NCBI GenBank assembly: GCA_947630065.1
Contig: CANRGE010000014.1
Location: 1 to 42,691, forward strand
Reading direction: 5' to 3'
DNA from: an uncultured Clostridia bacterium
GTDB lineage: Bacteria; Bacillota; Clostridia; TANB77; CAG-508
DNA length: 42,691 nt
Below, piece by piece: positions 33,160 to 42,691 of the stretch. The notes beneath the pieces are model-generated. The model ran no database searches. It saw only the letters and a program-made list of their open reading frames with translations, and had not been told where the DNA came from. The position numbers were made by a program, and so were the translations under genes. Within the stretch, counting starts at the first letter, position 1. Each line of letters opens with the position of its first letter.

Positions 33160-34185
33160 TCAATTGTTTAAGTTTTTTCTACGTAATTGACCACATGCTG
33201 CATCAATATCTGAACCTAACTCTCTTCTTATTGTTGCTACAATGCCATGAGCATTCAAGTAATCTCTAAATTTTATAATGTTTTCATTTGTACTTTTTGT
33301 ATATTCGCCATTTTCTATTTTATTTATTGGTATTAAATTAACATGGCAAATCATTCCTTTTAATAATTTTACCAATCTTTTTGCATCTTCTATATTGTCA
33401 TTATTATCTTTTGCTAATGCATATTCAAATGATATTCTTTTATTTGTTTTTTCTATATAATCTTTACATGCTTTCATTAATGTTTCAATATTATAGCTAT
33501 TGTTTACTGGCATCATTGCACTTCTTTTTTCATCTGTTGTTGCGTGTAATGATATAGATAAAGTGCATTGCAAGTTTTCACTTGCTAAATCATAGATTTT
33601 TGGAACTAAACCACTTGTAGATATACTTATATGTCTTGCTCCTATATTTAATCCTTTAGGATTATTTATTATTTTTATTGCATTTATAACATTATTATAA
33701 TTATCTAATGGCTCTCCTATACCCATAAATACAATATTAGATATTTTTATATTAGCATCTCTTTCTACTGCAAGTATTTGCTCTAATATTTCTCCTGATG
33801 ATAAATTTCTTATAAAATTTATTCCTGTTGATGCACAAAATTTGCATCCCATTTTGCATCCTATTTGTGATGAAACACATATACTATATCCATGATGATA
33901 TTCCATTAGAACTGTTTCTATGGCATTTCCGTCTAAGACATCAAACAAGTATTTTTTTGTTCCGTCTTCTGATTCTTGTTTTTTTATTATTTTGTATATA
34001 CATAATGTATATTCTTTTTTTAGCTTTTCTCTTAATTCTAATGATAAGTTCGTCATTTCATCAAAACTTGTAACATTTTCTTGATATATCCATTTAAATA
34101 TTTGCTCTGCCCTAAATGCCTTTTCTCCAAGTTTTATAAGTTCTTGTTTTAATTCTTCTAAGTTATAATCTTTTATATTTTTCAT
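33160..34185 (-). CDS. rlmN: 23S rRNA (adenine-2503-C2)-methyltransferase RlmN
   Basis: 341 residues, radical SAM enzyme. The 4Fe-4S site is Cys110, Cys114, Cys117 (CKMGCKFC); the two catalytic cysteines align with Cys103 (SICVSSQ) and Cys331 (DAACGQLR). FMGIGEPLDN and ISTSGLVPKI are also typical. RlmN methylates A2503 of 23S rRNA and A37 of some tRNAs. It precedes prpC by 23 bases, the order seen in Bacillus. Confidence 0.97.
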   Translation of the reverse strand: MKNIKDYNLEELKQELIKLGEKAFRAEQIFKWIYQENVTSFDEMTNLSLELREKLKKEYTLCIYKIIKKQESEDGTKKYLFDVLDGNAIETVLMEYHHGYSICVSSQIGCKMGCKFCASTGINFIRNLSSGEILEQILAVERDANIKISNIVFMGIGEPLDNYNNVINAIKIINNPKGLNIGARHISISTSGLVPKIYDLASENLQCTLSISLHATTDEKRSAMMPVNNSYNIETLMKACKDYIEKTNKRISFEYALAKDNNDNIEDAKRLVKLLKGMICHVNLIPINKIENGEYTKSTNENIIKFRDYLNAHGIVATIRRELGSDIDAACGQLRRKNLNN

Positions 34186-34270
34186 TTTTATTCTTTCTTT
34201 TATATTTATTTATTAACTTTATATCACAAAGCATTTTTTTTTTCAACTATTATATAAAATAAAAGTGAAA

Positions 34271-35380
34271 TTAACTTTCACTTTCATTTTTTTCAAATAA
34301 TGTTCTTAATATTCCTTTTTCTATTAATTCTCCAAAAATATTTTTTAGTATTAACAGGATTATTGGTCCTATTATAAGTCCTAATACTCCTATTATTCTA
34401 AATCCTGTATACATTGCTATTAGTGTAAATATTGGATGTATTCCCATTTGATTGCTTACAAATTTTGGTTCTAATATGTTTTTAATTATTGCCCAAATTA
34501 TCCATATTATTGCAACACCTATTGCTGTAGGTGTTTGTCCTGTAATTAGCAAGTATATTGCCCAAGGTATCATTACTGTTCCTGCACCAAATAATGGTAA
34601 AACATCTACAAATCCAATTAATATTGCCATTATTATAGGATATTCCATGTTTATTCCAAATATTTTCATACCTAATAAGCCTATTAATACTAATACAAAA
34701 CATATAAATGATAATTTAGCTTCTGCTTTTATGTAATTTATTGATACTTCACAACTAATTTTAAATACTTTTTTTATTTTTTCTAACCATTCAGTTGGAA
34801 TTTGTTTTTTAAAACTGTTTATTATGTATTCTCTATCAAAGCATATGAATACCACTGCAAGTATAGTTATAAAGCCATATGTAAACCAAGTTGGTATTGA
34901 GCCTATTGTATTTAATAATCCAGTAAAGAGATTAGTTATAAATTCTTGTAACCATTCTATAAATCCACTTAATGAATTTTCTAAGATTTCTTTAACATTA
35001 TCTGCTATTTGTATTTTTCCTTCTTGTATATCATTAATAATACCTATTCCAAATTGATATAAGTCTTTTGCATATACTCCAGCATTATCTATTAATTTTA
35101 TTGATTCTTCTACTAAATTAGATATTATTAAAGTTAATATTATACCAATTATAGCAAGAATGAAAACTAGCGATATTATACTTGCTAAATTTCTTTTTAT
35201 TTTAAATTTATTTGTTAAAAATTTTATTATAGGTTCTGCTATACTTGCTATTATTAATGCTATTATAAATGGCATATAGAATATTGCTACTTTATATGTT
35301 ACAAATATTCCTAATGCTATAGCTGCAAGTATAGCTATTTTTGAAAATATTTTTATATAATATTTTGTTTTTGATTCCAT
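34271..35380 (-). CDS. AI-2E-family transporter (YtvI/PerM-like)
   Basis: 369 residues with about eight membrane segments in the pattern of the AI-2E (PerM) family: an N-terminal pair of helices, an amphipathic soluble region (VEESIKLIDNAGVYAKDLYQF and on), then a membrane core with GFVDVLPLFGAGTVMIPWAI and FVSNQMGIHPIFTLIAMYTGF, both characteristic. Firmicute members include the sporulation protein YtvI. Substrate unknown. It follows ftsH by 15 bases and precedes rlmN by 85. Confidence 0.88.
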   Translation of the reverse strand: MESKTKYYIKIFSKIAILAAIALGIFVTYKVAIFYMPFIIALIIASIAEPIIKFLTNKFKIKRNLASIISLVFILAIIGIILTLIISNLVEESIKLIDNAGVYAKDLYQFGIGIINDIQEGKIQIADNVKEILENSLSGFIEWLQEFITNLFTGLLNTIGSIPTWFTYGFITILAVVFICFDREYIINSFKKQIPTEWLEKIKKVFKISCEVSINYIKAEAKLSFICFVLVLIGLLGMKIFGINMEYPIIMAILIGFVDVLPLFGAGTVMIPWAIYLLITGQTPTAIGVAIIWIIWAIIKNILEPKFVSNQMGIHPIFTLIAMYTGFRIIGVLGLIIGPIILLILKNIFGELIEKGILRTLFEKNESES

Positions 35381-35395
35381 TTTTACCTCTAATTT

Positions 35396-37174
35396 TTATT
35401 TAAATATTTCTTCAAATTCTTCTGCTGTTATTGTTTCTTTTTCTAATAATAGTTTAGCTAAAATATCAAGTTTGTCCATATTTGCTTTTAGTATTTCTTG
35501 AGCATATTTGTATGCTGTGTCTATTAATGTTTTAACTTCAACACCTATTACATCTTCTATGTCTTGTCCAAATATAGCTAAGTTTTCTTGGTCTTCTAAT
35601 GATATTGGACCTAGTTTATCACTCATTCCATATACTGTTACCATTTCTTTTGCAATATTAGTTGCAACTTGTATATCGTTTCTTGCACCTGTAGAAATAT
35701 CTTCTAATGCTAGTTTTTCTGCTGCTCTTCCTCCTAGTAAACCAATTAATCTTTCTTCTAATTCTGTTTTTGATTTATAGAATTTATCTTCGTTTGATTT
35801 ATACATTGTATAACCACCAGCAACACCTCTTGGTATAATAGATATTTCTTTTAATGGCTCTGATGTTTCTAAAAATCTTCCTACTATTGCATGTCCTGCT
35901 TCGTGATATGCAGTTAATTTCTTTTCTTTTTCAGATATAACTCTTGCTTTCTTTTGTAAACCTACTGTTACCTTTTTAACAGCTTCTTCTATATCATCTT
36001 GTTCAATCGCATCATGTTTATTTACTGTTGCTACAATTGCCGCTTCATTCAAAATATTTGCTAGTTCTGCTCCTGTAAATCCTGCTGTATCTTCTGCAAT
36101 GCTCTTTAATGTTACATTATCAGCAAATTTCTTATCTGCTCCATGTATTTTTAATATATCTTCTCTTCCTCTTACATCTGGTGGTGCAATTGTTATTTGT
36201 CTATCAAATCTTCCTGGTCTTAATAGTGCTTTATCTAACATTTCTGGTCTGTTAGTTGCAGCTAAAACTATTATTGTTTCATTTGTTTCAAATCCATCCA
36301 TTTCTACTAATAATTGATTTAATGTTTGATTATTTTCTGACTCTGCTCCACTCTGGCTTGTCCTTCTAGAACCTATTGCATCAATTTCATCTATGAATAC
36401 TATACATGGTGCTAATTTTCTAGCTTTATCAAATAATTTTCTTACTCTAGATGCTCCTAATCCGGCAAACATTTCTATAAATTCTGAACCACTCATAGAT
36501 ATAAATGGAACTCCTGCTTCTCCTGCAATTGCTTTTGCTATTAATGTTTTTCCAGTTCCTGGTTGTCCATATAAAAGTATACCTTTTGGAATTTTTGCTC
36601 CCATATCGTAAAATCTTTTTGGTTCTTTTAAAAAGTCTACTATTTCTACTAATTCTGTTTTTTCTTCATCTAAACCTGCTACATCTTTAAATTTAACATC
36701 TGTTTTATTTTCTTGTCCGTCATAAATTTTTCCATTATCTCCTAGGCCTTGCATTTTAAATATTAAATATATTAATGCTACCATTAATAATGTTGGTAAT
36801 ATGCTAAAGAATACACTTGGAATTTTTAATAATACATTTTGTTCAACTTGATTTAATTTAAATTCTGTTCCTTCTTGTGTTTTTTGTTGGATTAATTCCA
36901 TAAATGCTTGTGTATTTGGTATAATTGTAGTTTTTTCCTCTTCTTGACCTTTTAATTTTACTTTTACAGTTGTACTTCCTACTTTCATTTCTATTTCTTC
37001 TACAGATTGTTCATTTATACATTTAATTAAATCTGTATAAGCTAGTTCGTTTTCCTTTGCTTTTGTATTATTCTTTGTAATAACTATTCCCAATATTAGT
37101 GCTAATATTAATATAATTAATGTTAATATTAATGCAACATATATTTTCTTATTTTTTTTATTATCTTTATCCAT
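35396..37174 (-). CDS. ftsH: ATP-dependent zinc metalloprotease FtsH
   Basis: 592 residues: two membrane segments (about 11-33 and 120-140) around a periplasm-facing domain, AAA+ domain with Walker A GQPGTGKT (203-210), Walker B IVFIDEIDAIG, SRH ATNRPEMLDKALLRPGRFDR, and the zinc protease motif HEAGH (424-428). FtsH degrades misfolded membrane proteins and regulators and is needed for sporulation in Bacillus. It follows the DUF1189 gene by 14 bases. Confidence 0.97.
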   Translation of the reverse strand: MDKDNKKNKKIYVALILTLIILILALILGIVITKNNTKAKENELAYTDLIKCINEQSVEEIEMKVGSTTVKVKLKGQEEEKTTIIPNTQAFMELIQQKTQEGTEFKLNQVEQNVLLKIPSVFFSILPTLLMVALIYLIFKMQGLGDNGKIYDGQENKTDVKFKDVAGLDEEKTELVEIVDFLKEPKRFYDMGAKIPKGILLYGQPGTGKTLIAKAIAGEAGVPFISMSGSEFIEMFAGLGASRVRKLFDKARKLAPCIVFIDEIDAIGSRRTSQSGAESENNQTLNQLLVEMDGFETNETIIVLAATNRPEMLDKALLRPGRFDRQITIAPPDVRGREDILKIHGADKKFADNVTLKSIAEDTAGFTGAELANILNEAAIVATVNKHDAIEQDDIEEAVKKVTVGLQKKARVISEKEKKLTAYHEAGHAIVGRFLETSEPLKEISIIPRGVAGGYTMYKSNEDKFYKSKTELEERLIGLLGGRAAEKLALEDISTGARNDIQVATNIAKEMVTVYGMSDKLGPISLEDQENLAIFGQDIEDVIGVEVKTLIDTAYKYAQEILKANMDKLDILAKLLLEKETITAEEFEEIFK

Positions 37175-37188
37175 TTCTAACTTCCTTT

Positions 37189-38232
37189 CTATGCATTTGA
37201 ACCTTCTGGCTCTTCTGGTAAATTTTTATCTTTCTTTTTTTCTTTTGGTTTAGATTCATCTTCTGGTTCTGATTCTGGCTTTTCTTGGTCATTTTTTTCT
37301 TCTTGTTTCTTTTCTTCTTCTCTTTGTTTCATTTCTTCTCTAACTCTTTCTTGTTCTTCTACTATTTTCATTAATTCCATTTGTTTATTTATAAAATCTG
37401 TTTTTATTATTAATATAGCAACTATCACATATATACATGATATTGTCGTATACATCCAATTAAATGCTTGAATTTCAAATCCTGTTAGAGTATTAACAAC
37501 AGTATATATTATGTTTAATATTATAGGTAATGTTAATGCATATATACCTATGTTAAAATTAGCTTTAAATAGCATTTTCATTCTTGTAAATCTTGCTATT
37601 AAGTTTCCTAATATTGCTAAAATTAAAGCATCTCCTAATGAACTAATTACATATATTATATATAGATAAACAAATAATGTAATAGTAAATACAGAATATA
37701 GCATACTCATATTTGTATTTTGTAAATAATTTATTGCATCTTGTTTGTTAAAACTAGTTAATGAATAGGTATTTGCAATTTCTTCATAACTGTATTCTAA
37801 GTTTTGATTTATTACATCATTTTTTATTATAGCTCTATTTTTAAGTATTAATATTGCATTACTATATTCTTCTATTTTTTCTATATAGCTATCTTCTTGT
37901 TCCACATTTGGTGCAATAATTATTGTTCCTAATAAGTCATTAAATTTATCTACTGTTATAACATCATTAGATTCTATAGTCAAATTTCCAGATTCATAAG
38001 TAAAATTAGGTAATTCATTCACAAAATATTCTTTTAGTTCTTCTGTAAATTGATAAAATTTATATGTGTATAATAATGTAATAATTATAACAAATATACA
38101 TATTAGCCTTAAAATATAACTTAATGCTATACTTATTTTTTCAGAAGCAAAATACTGATATATTTCAAAATCTTTTATACTTAAAATAATTCTTTTAAAG
38201 AATCCTAGCTTTTCTTGTGTTTCTCCTTCCAT
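37189..38232 (-). CDS. DUF1189-family membrane protein
   Basis: 347 residues. N-terminal FFKRIILSIKDFEIYQYFAS, a first membrane helix, an extracytoplasmic domain of about 120 residues, then four more helices (about 175-275), as in DUF1189 proteins. The C-terminal ~70 residues are a highly charged Glu/Lys tail. Function unknown; a Bacillus relative is linked to maltodextrin utilisation, which need not apply here. The ATG overlaps the cysS stop (TAATG), so translation is coupled. Confidence 0.8.
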   Translation of the reverse strand: MEGETQEKLGFFKRIILSIKDFEIYQYFASEKISIALSYILRLICIFVIIITLLYTYKFYQFTEELKEYFVNELPNFTYESGNLTIESNDVITVDKFNDLLGTIIIAPNVEQEDSYIEKIEEYSNAILILKNRAIIKNDVINQNLEYSYEEIANTYSLTSFNKQDAINYLQNTNMSMLYSVFTITLFVYLYIIYVISSLGDALILAILGNLIARFTRMKMLFKANFNIGIYALTLPIILNIIYTVVNTLTGFEIQAFNWMYTTISCIYVIVAILIIKTDFINKQMELMKIVEEQERVREEMKQREEEKKQEEKNDQEKPESEPEDESKPKEKKKDKNLPEEPEGSNA

Positions 38233-39632
38233 TACTGTTCTCCTTTATATTTTTCTATAATTACCCCTTGTTTTGTGTCTTTTATATTATACCCTTTTTC
38301 TTGTATTTCAACTCTTAATTTGTCTGCTTCTTCCCAATTTTTATTTGTCTTTGCTTGGTTTCTTTTTTCTACTAATTCTTTTACATCTTCTGGTACTTCT
38401 ACCTTTTCTTCTTTTATTTCTTCATCTATTTTTAATCCTAAAACTGTATCAAACTTTAATAAAAGTTCTGCAATTTGCTTAGATTTTCTAGGTTCTTTTG
38501 CTGCTTCCCAGACATAACTCATAGCTAATGGCATATTTAAATCATCATTTATTGCTTCATGAAATTTATTTTCATAATTGTTTATAATTTCTTCATCTAT
38601 CGTTTCTTTTCCATTACTATGTTTTTGATATGCTTCACGTAGTTTTATTAATGATTTATTTGCATTTTCCATTGCTTCCCATGTAAAGTTTAGTTTATTT
38701 CTATAACTTGATGAAAAGCAGAACAATTTATATGAAAGTGGTAAAAAGCCTTTTTCTTTTATATCTCTTAATAAGTAAACATTTCCTAAACTTTTTGACA
38801 TTTTTCCACCATCTATTAGTAAAAATTCTCCATGCATCCAAAATCTTGCAGGATTTTTTCCTGTTAATCCTTTACTTTGTGCAATTTCATTTTCATGATG
38901 TGTTGGAATGTGGTCTACTCCACCTGTGTGAATGTCAAATTCGTCTCCTAAGTATTTTCTACTCATAGTAGAGCATTCAATATGCCATCCTGGATAGCAT
39001 AATCCCCATGGACTTTCCCATTTCATTAAATGATTTTCTGGTGCTTTAATCCATAAAGCAAAATCATAAGGATTTCTTTTTTCTTTATCTACTTCTACTC
39101 TGGCTCCTGCTTTTTGTTCTTTTAAATTAATTCCAGATAAAATACCATATTTATCTAACTTTGAAACATCAAAATATATTGCTGTAGATGTTTCATATGC
39201 ATAGCCATTTTCTACTAATCCTTTTACAAACTCTATCATTTCACTTATATTATCTGTTGCTTTGCAAATAATTTCTGGTAAATTTATATTTAAATCTTCT
39301 AAATCATTAAGAAATCTTTTTGTATATATTTCAGCAATTTCTAAAGGAGTTTTTCCTTCTTCTCTCGCTGATTTTAGCATCTTATCTTCTCCTTCATCAC
39401 CATCAGAAACCAGATGTCCAACATCTGTAATATTCATTACATGTTTTAGAGAATACCCATTATATTTAAGAACTCTTCTTAATGTATCCATAAATATGTA
39501 AGCCCTCATATTTCCAATAGTTGCATCTTTATACACAGTTGGTCCACAAGTGTATATTCTTACTTCATTTCCTTTTAATGGTTTGAATATCTCTTTAGTT
39601 TTAGTAAGAGTATTATAGAATTTTAATTCCAT
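38232..39632 (-). CDS. cysS: Cysteinyl-tRNA synthetase
   Basis: 466 residues, class I synthetase. CGPTVYKDATIGNMRAY carries the HIGH-equivalent with Thr in place of the first His; WHIECSTMS and GGVDHIPTHHENEIAQ supply zinc ligands; KMSKSLGN is the second signature. The threonine and the GGVDHIPTHH form are a variant I recall from a subset of bacterial CysRS, so likely functional. It charges tRNA-Cys. First gene of a long run to rpe. I saw no T-box leader; a hairpin lies at 39666-39706. Confidence 0.96.
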   Translation of the reverse strand: MELKFYNTLTKTKEIFKPLKGNEVRIYTCGPTVYKDATIGNMRAYIFMDTLRRVLKYNGYSLKHVMNITDVGHLVSDGDEGEDKMLKSAREEGKTPLEIAEIYTKRFLNDLEDLNINLPEIICKATDNISEMIEFVKGLVENGYAYETSTAIYFDVSKLDKYGILSGINLKEQKAGARVEVDKEKRNPYDFALWIKAPENHLMKWESPWGLCYPGWHIECSTMSRKYLGDEFDIHTGGVDHIPTHHENEIAQSKGLTGKNPARFWMHGEFLLIDGGKMSKSLGNVYLLRDIKEKGFLPLSYKLFCFSSSYRNKLNFTWEAMENANKSLIKLREAYQKHSNGKETIDEEIINNYENKFHEAINDDLNMPLAMSYVWEAAKEPRKSKQIAELLLKFDTVLGLKIDEEIKEEKVEVPEDVKELVEKRNQAKTNKNWEEADKLRVEIQEKGYNIKDTKQGVIIEKYKGEQ

Positions 39633-39665
39633 ATTTTCAGCTCCTTATGTTATATTTTTATACAT

Positions 39666-39706
39666 AATCAACAATAGCTACTTTTAAATTTTAGCTATTG
39701 TTGATT
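39666..39706. terminator. Perfect 15-bp hairpin between the PBP1A gene and cysS
   Basis: Stem 39666-39680 with 39692-39706, 11-base loop, between the PBP1A stop (39768) and the cysS start (39632). No strong T-run follows, so it is either a weak terminator or a leader element. Confidence 0.5.
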
Positions 39707-39767
39707 GTTCTCTTTTATATAATTTTGGTAATTTTTATAATATTCCTAGTTATATAAAATTTACAAA

Positions 39768-42521
39768 TTAATTCTTTTTTGTTGTATCTGTAGTGTTAGT
39801 TGTATTTGTATTTGTTTGGTTAGTTGTATTTGTTTGATTCGTCGTATTGGTTGTGTTTGTTGTATTAGTATTATTATTTGCTGGTTTATCTTCTGCAACA
39901 ACTTTTACAGTTCTTGTTTTTGTTCCAATATTTCCTGCTTTATCTGTTACACTATATGTTATAATATATGTTCCTACTTTAGATGTATCTACTTTATTTA
40001 CAACTTTGTTATCTAATTTTATTTCTACTTTTATTGATTTTGTTAAATCTCCGTCTATATCATCTTTTGCAGTAGCACCTTCATCTTTATATTCTGATTT
40101 TAGTTTTACTGTTACCGTGTCTTTTCCTTTTAAGGTTATTTCTGGTTTTACTTTGTCTGATGCTGCTGTATGAATGTCACAAGGTTCTGTAGTTGCCATA
40201 TATTTAGCATCTGCAGCTTGTTTCCAAGATGTATCAGATAAACTATTTTCTCTTGTAATAAATACTCTATCTTCTTTATCTTTACAATATTCTGTTGCTA
40301 TTTTTCCACTTTCTTTACATACAGATAACTTAACATGTGTTGTACAAGTTTCTGTAGGTGCAGTTTTACTTACAAAAGTTTCTGTATATGCTCTTGATCC
40401 TCTTTGGTCATGTTCACATAGTTCAGTAGCAAGTAATCCAGAGTCTCTACATACTTTAGCTGTTACTAAGCCTGATGGTTTTTCAAATGTTTTATTCTCT
40501 AAGTCTTTATGTACTGATTTCATTACAGATGCCCAAATTTTTAATGCCACATTTCCATTTATTTTTCCTACATAATGAATGTTTTCATCATTTCCATCAT
40601 ATCCAAATACAGTTGCTGCTGTATAATATGGTGTAAATCCACATAACCATCTATCTGCCATATCATTAGTTGAACCTGTTTTTGCTGCTGTATCCATTCC
40701 AGAAATTTTTGCTGCCCCTGCTGTTCCTCCACTTCCTTCTACCGGTCCTTTTAGTATTGTTTTTTCAATGTATGCATTTTGCTCTGATAATATTCTTTCT
40801 GTTCTTTGTTTTGTTTCTAATACTGTTTTGCCTTCTGAGTCAACAACTTTTGTATAGAATGTTGGTTCAATATATTCTCCGTCGTTTGCTATCATAGCAT
40901 ATGCTCCTGCCATTTCAAGAGGAGATAAGTTATTATCTGTACCACCTAATACTAAAGAAAGTGCTTCAGTTTGGTTTGTCATGTTTAATCCCATTCTTTT
41001 CATATATTCTATAGATTTCTTAGGTGTTAATTTTTGCATTAATTTTACTTCTGGAACATTTGATGATATTGTAATCATTTGTCTAATATTCATTAATCCA
41101 TTATATCCAGAATATGAGTTATGTGGTACATAGCTTCCATATGCTTTTGGACTATCATCAAATACACTTGCCGCTGTTATAATTCCCTCTTGTAATGATG
41201 GTCCTATAGTTGCTAATGGTTTAATAGCTGAACCTGGTTGCCCTATAATTCCATTCGTAGCTCTATTTGTTCCAAATGCTACTGTCTTTGGTCCAAGTGA
41301 ACCTGCACATGCTACTACATATCCTTTAGATTGATCTATTATTACCATACCTGCTTGTGTTTGGTCATGTTTTAAAGTTCCATCTTCATTTTTTTCCTTA
41401 CCACTTGCTATATATGTATCTTTATTAAATTCTTCTTGCATAATATCTTGTATTGATTTTATTTGTGTTGTGTATATTGTATAACCTTCACCATATAATT
41501 TAGCTTTAGCTGTTTGTCTATCTAACTCAGAATTTTCTGCCATCATATCATCTAATATTTCATTAATAGCAGATTCTGTATGCCAATCTAAATTTGTTCC
41601 AGCTGATATACTTCCTTCTTTAAATGCTAAGCCATTGTTTACTTCGTCTATTGCTGTTGTATATTCTTCTTCATTTATTTCGCCTAATTCTTTCATTTTA
41701 GCTATAACATCTTTTGTTCTCTTATTTATTTTTTCTGTATTTGGATTTTCCTTAAATGGATTATATGTATTTGGAGCATTATTAATTCCTGCAAGATATG
41801 CTGCCTGTGCTATTGTTAATTCATTTGGATTTTTATCGAAATAATATTTTGATGCTACTTGCACCCCATGTACATTTTTTCCTCCTCCTCCAAGAGGTAT
41901 TAAATTTAAATAAGATTCTAATATTTGGTCTTTTGACATTTGTCTTTCGACCTGATATGCTCTTACTATTTCTTTTACTTTTCTTGTCCAATCTCTCTCA
42001 TTTTCTTTAGTTGCATTTTTTATTAATTGTTGTGTTATAGTACTTCCACCATAAGAAGACTCTCCTCCACGTAATATGTATTGTATTGTGGCTCCTAAAG
42101 TTCTTTTTAAATCTACACCTTTATGTTTATAAAATCTCTCATCTTCTATAGATACAAATGCTTTAGGTATCCATTTTCCCATTTCTTCTAAACTTATTAT
42201 TTCTCTATTTTCATCACCATTTAATACTACAAGTTGTGTTCCATCTGCTGCTATAACTACTGAATTCGCATTTTTTATTTGTAATTTACTAATATCAAAT
42301 TTATCATTAAATAATTCAACTATTAATCCTACTGCTACACCTGTTCCTATAATTATTGCTATTATAACTAATATACAAAATATTTTTAATGCTAGCATTA
42401 ATTTAGGATGTTTTTTTTGTTTATTTTTTGATTTTAATTTTTTAACTTTTTTTTCGTCTTTTGTTGATTTTATTATTTTTGTTTTATCATCAATCTTGCT
42501 TTTTTTCTTATTGTTACTCAT
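39768..42521 (-). CDS. PBP1A-type bifunctional penicillin-binding protein
   Basis: About 917 residues from the ATG at 42521. Lys-rich cytoplasmic start, a membrane anchor, a glycosyltransferase domain (EDERFYKHKGVDLKRTLGA, GGSTITQQLIKN, RKVKEIVRAYQVE), a transpeptidase domain (SAIKP active-site serine, SSN, KTGST), a cysteine-containing segment, an Ig-like domain of about 80 residues (KPEITLKGKDTVTVKLKSEY on), and an Asn/Thr-rich tail of about 40 residues. It builds and cross-links peptidoglycan. Starts farther upstream are possible, but MSNNKKKSK is the usual kind of beginning. First gene of the right-hand minus-strand block. Confidence 0.93.
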   Translation of the reverse strand: MSNNKKKSKIDDKTKIIKSTKDEKKVKKLKSKNKQKKHPKLMLALKIFCILVIIAIIIGTGVAVGLIVELFNDKFDISKLQIKNANSVVIAADGTQLVVLNGDENREIISLEEMGKWIPKAFVSIEDERFYKHKGVDLKRTLGATIQYILRGGESSYGGSTITQQLIKNATKENERDWTRKVKEIVRAYQVERQMSKDQILESYLNLIPLGGGGKNVHGVQVASKYYFDKNPNELTIAQAAYLAGINNAPNTYNPFKENPNTEKINKRTKDVIAKMKELGEINEEEYTTAIDEVNNGLAFKEGSISAGTNLDWHTESAINEILDDMMAENSELDRQTAKAKLYGEGYTIYTTQIKSIQDIMQEEFNKDTYIASGKEKNEDGTLKHDQTQAGMVIIDQSKGYVVACAGSLGPKTVAFGTNRATNGIIGQPGSAIKPLATIGPSLQEGIITAASVFDDSPKAYGSYVPHNSYSGYNGLMNIRQMITISSNVPEVKLMQKLTPKKSIEYMKRMGLNMTNQTEALSLVLGGTDNNLSPLEMAGAYAMIANDGEYIEPTFYTKVVDSEGKTVLETKQRTERILSEQNAYIEKTILKGPVEGSGGTAGAAKISGMDTAAKTGSTNDMADRWLCGFTPYYTAATVFGYDGNDENIHYVGKINGNVALKIWASVMKSVHKDLENKTFEKPSGLVTAKVCRDSGLLATELCEHDQRGSRAYTETFVSKTAPTETCTTHVKLSVCKESGKIATEYCKDKEDRVFITRENSLSDTSWKQAADAKYMATTEPCDIHTAASDKVKPEITLKGKDTVTVKLKSEYKDEGATAKDDIDGDLTKSIKVEIKLDNKVVNKVDTSKVGTYIITYSVTDKAGNIGTKTRTVKVVAEDKPANNNTNTTNTTNTTNQTNTTNQTNTNTTNTTDTTKKN

Positions 42522-42674
42522 CTTTTTTATCATTCCTTTCTTAAGGCACAATTCATAGGACAATTATATTACATTATATGAAAAAATGAAAGTATTTTAA
42601 TAAATTTTTAAGTAATTCGCAAATTTTTATTTGAATTTCCGTTTTTTATTAAAAACCTGATATAAGTGTGGTGA

Positions 42675-42680
42675 TATAAT
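42675..42680 (+). promoter_or_regulatory. Possible plus-strand promoter -10 at window edge
   Basis: TATAAT preceded by TGA, an extended -10, in the gap divergent from the PBP1A gene. The gene it would serve lies outside the window. Confidence 0.35.
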
Positions 42681-42691
42681 ATTAATATGTT

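Noticed and set aside
39633..39767. T-box leader for cysS
   Set aside because: The 135-base gap holds a simple hairpin but I could not find a T-box consensus.

Overview
The window is very AT-rich chromosomal DNA from a low-G+C, spore-forming Clostridia-like Firmicute, probably an uncultured gut lineage. The evidence is AGGAGG-type ribosome binding sites, near-consensus sigma-A promoters (TTGACA-N17-TATAAT), sporulation genes (cotJA-cotJB-cotJC, spoIIP, a 24-codon spoVM, a SpoVK-like ATPase) and Bacillus/Clostridium gene order (recJ-relA-hisS; rlmN-prpC-prkC-rsgA-rpe).

Left third (1-7.8 kb) is accessory. It holds the start of a RhuM-family gene cut by the window edge, an alpha/beta hydrolase, a MntA/HepT nucleotidyltransferase-HEPN toxin-antitoxin pair lying between two fragments of a decayed second cotJC, a short BECR-nuclease-like gene followed by what looks like a stand-alone structured RNA with its own promoter and terminator, an MFS transporter, a DUF4258/YgiT toxin-antitoxin pair, and the intact cotJ operon, whose three proteins all carry extra cysteine-rich ends.

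7.8-15.4 kb is a housekeeping run on the minus strand: recJ, relA, an MBL hydrolase, hisS, spoIIP and a membrane-anchored Ig-like protein. 15.6-17.1 kb holds rpmB, spoVM with a 49-aa membrane protein gene, nth and a tiny Cys-rich protein gene. 17.1-18.4 kb holds a frameshifted prepilin-like gene with an (AC)14 tract and a RelE-type toxin-antitoxin pair.

18.35-21.9 kb is a cell-wall precursor operon (alpha/beta hydrolase, a Mur ligase with N-terminal membrane segments, D-Ala-D-Ala ligase). Then come a SpoVK/CbbX-like AAA ATPase, a GtrII-like membrane glycosyltransferase, a secreted bactofilin-like protein, and a second, in-frame prepilin-like gene with an (AC)13 tract, surrounded by REP-like palindromes.

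28.85-42.5 kb is a long minus-strand core block: PBP1A, cysS, DUF1189 protein, ftsH, AI-2E-family exporter, rlmN, prpC (a 1-nt frameshift in the window sequence), prkC with PASTA domains, rsgA and rpe. It couples cell-wall synthesis, the Ser/Thr kinase pathway and ribosome maturation.

The most interesting signals are the BECR gene plus small RNA, the pair of (AC)n-controlled prepilin genes (one in frame, one out), the palindrome-flanked MntA/HepT cassette, and the prpC frameshift. I recognised no tRNA, rRNA, CRISPR array or complete insertion sequence.
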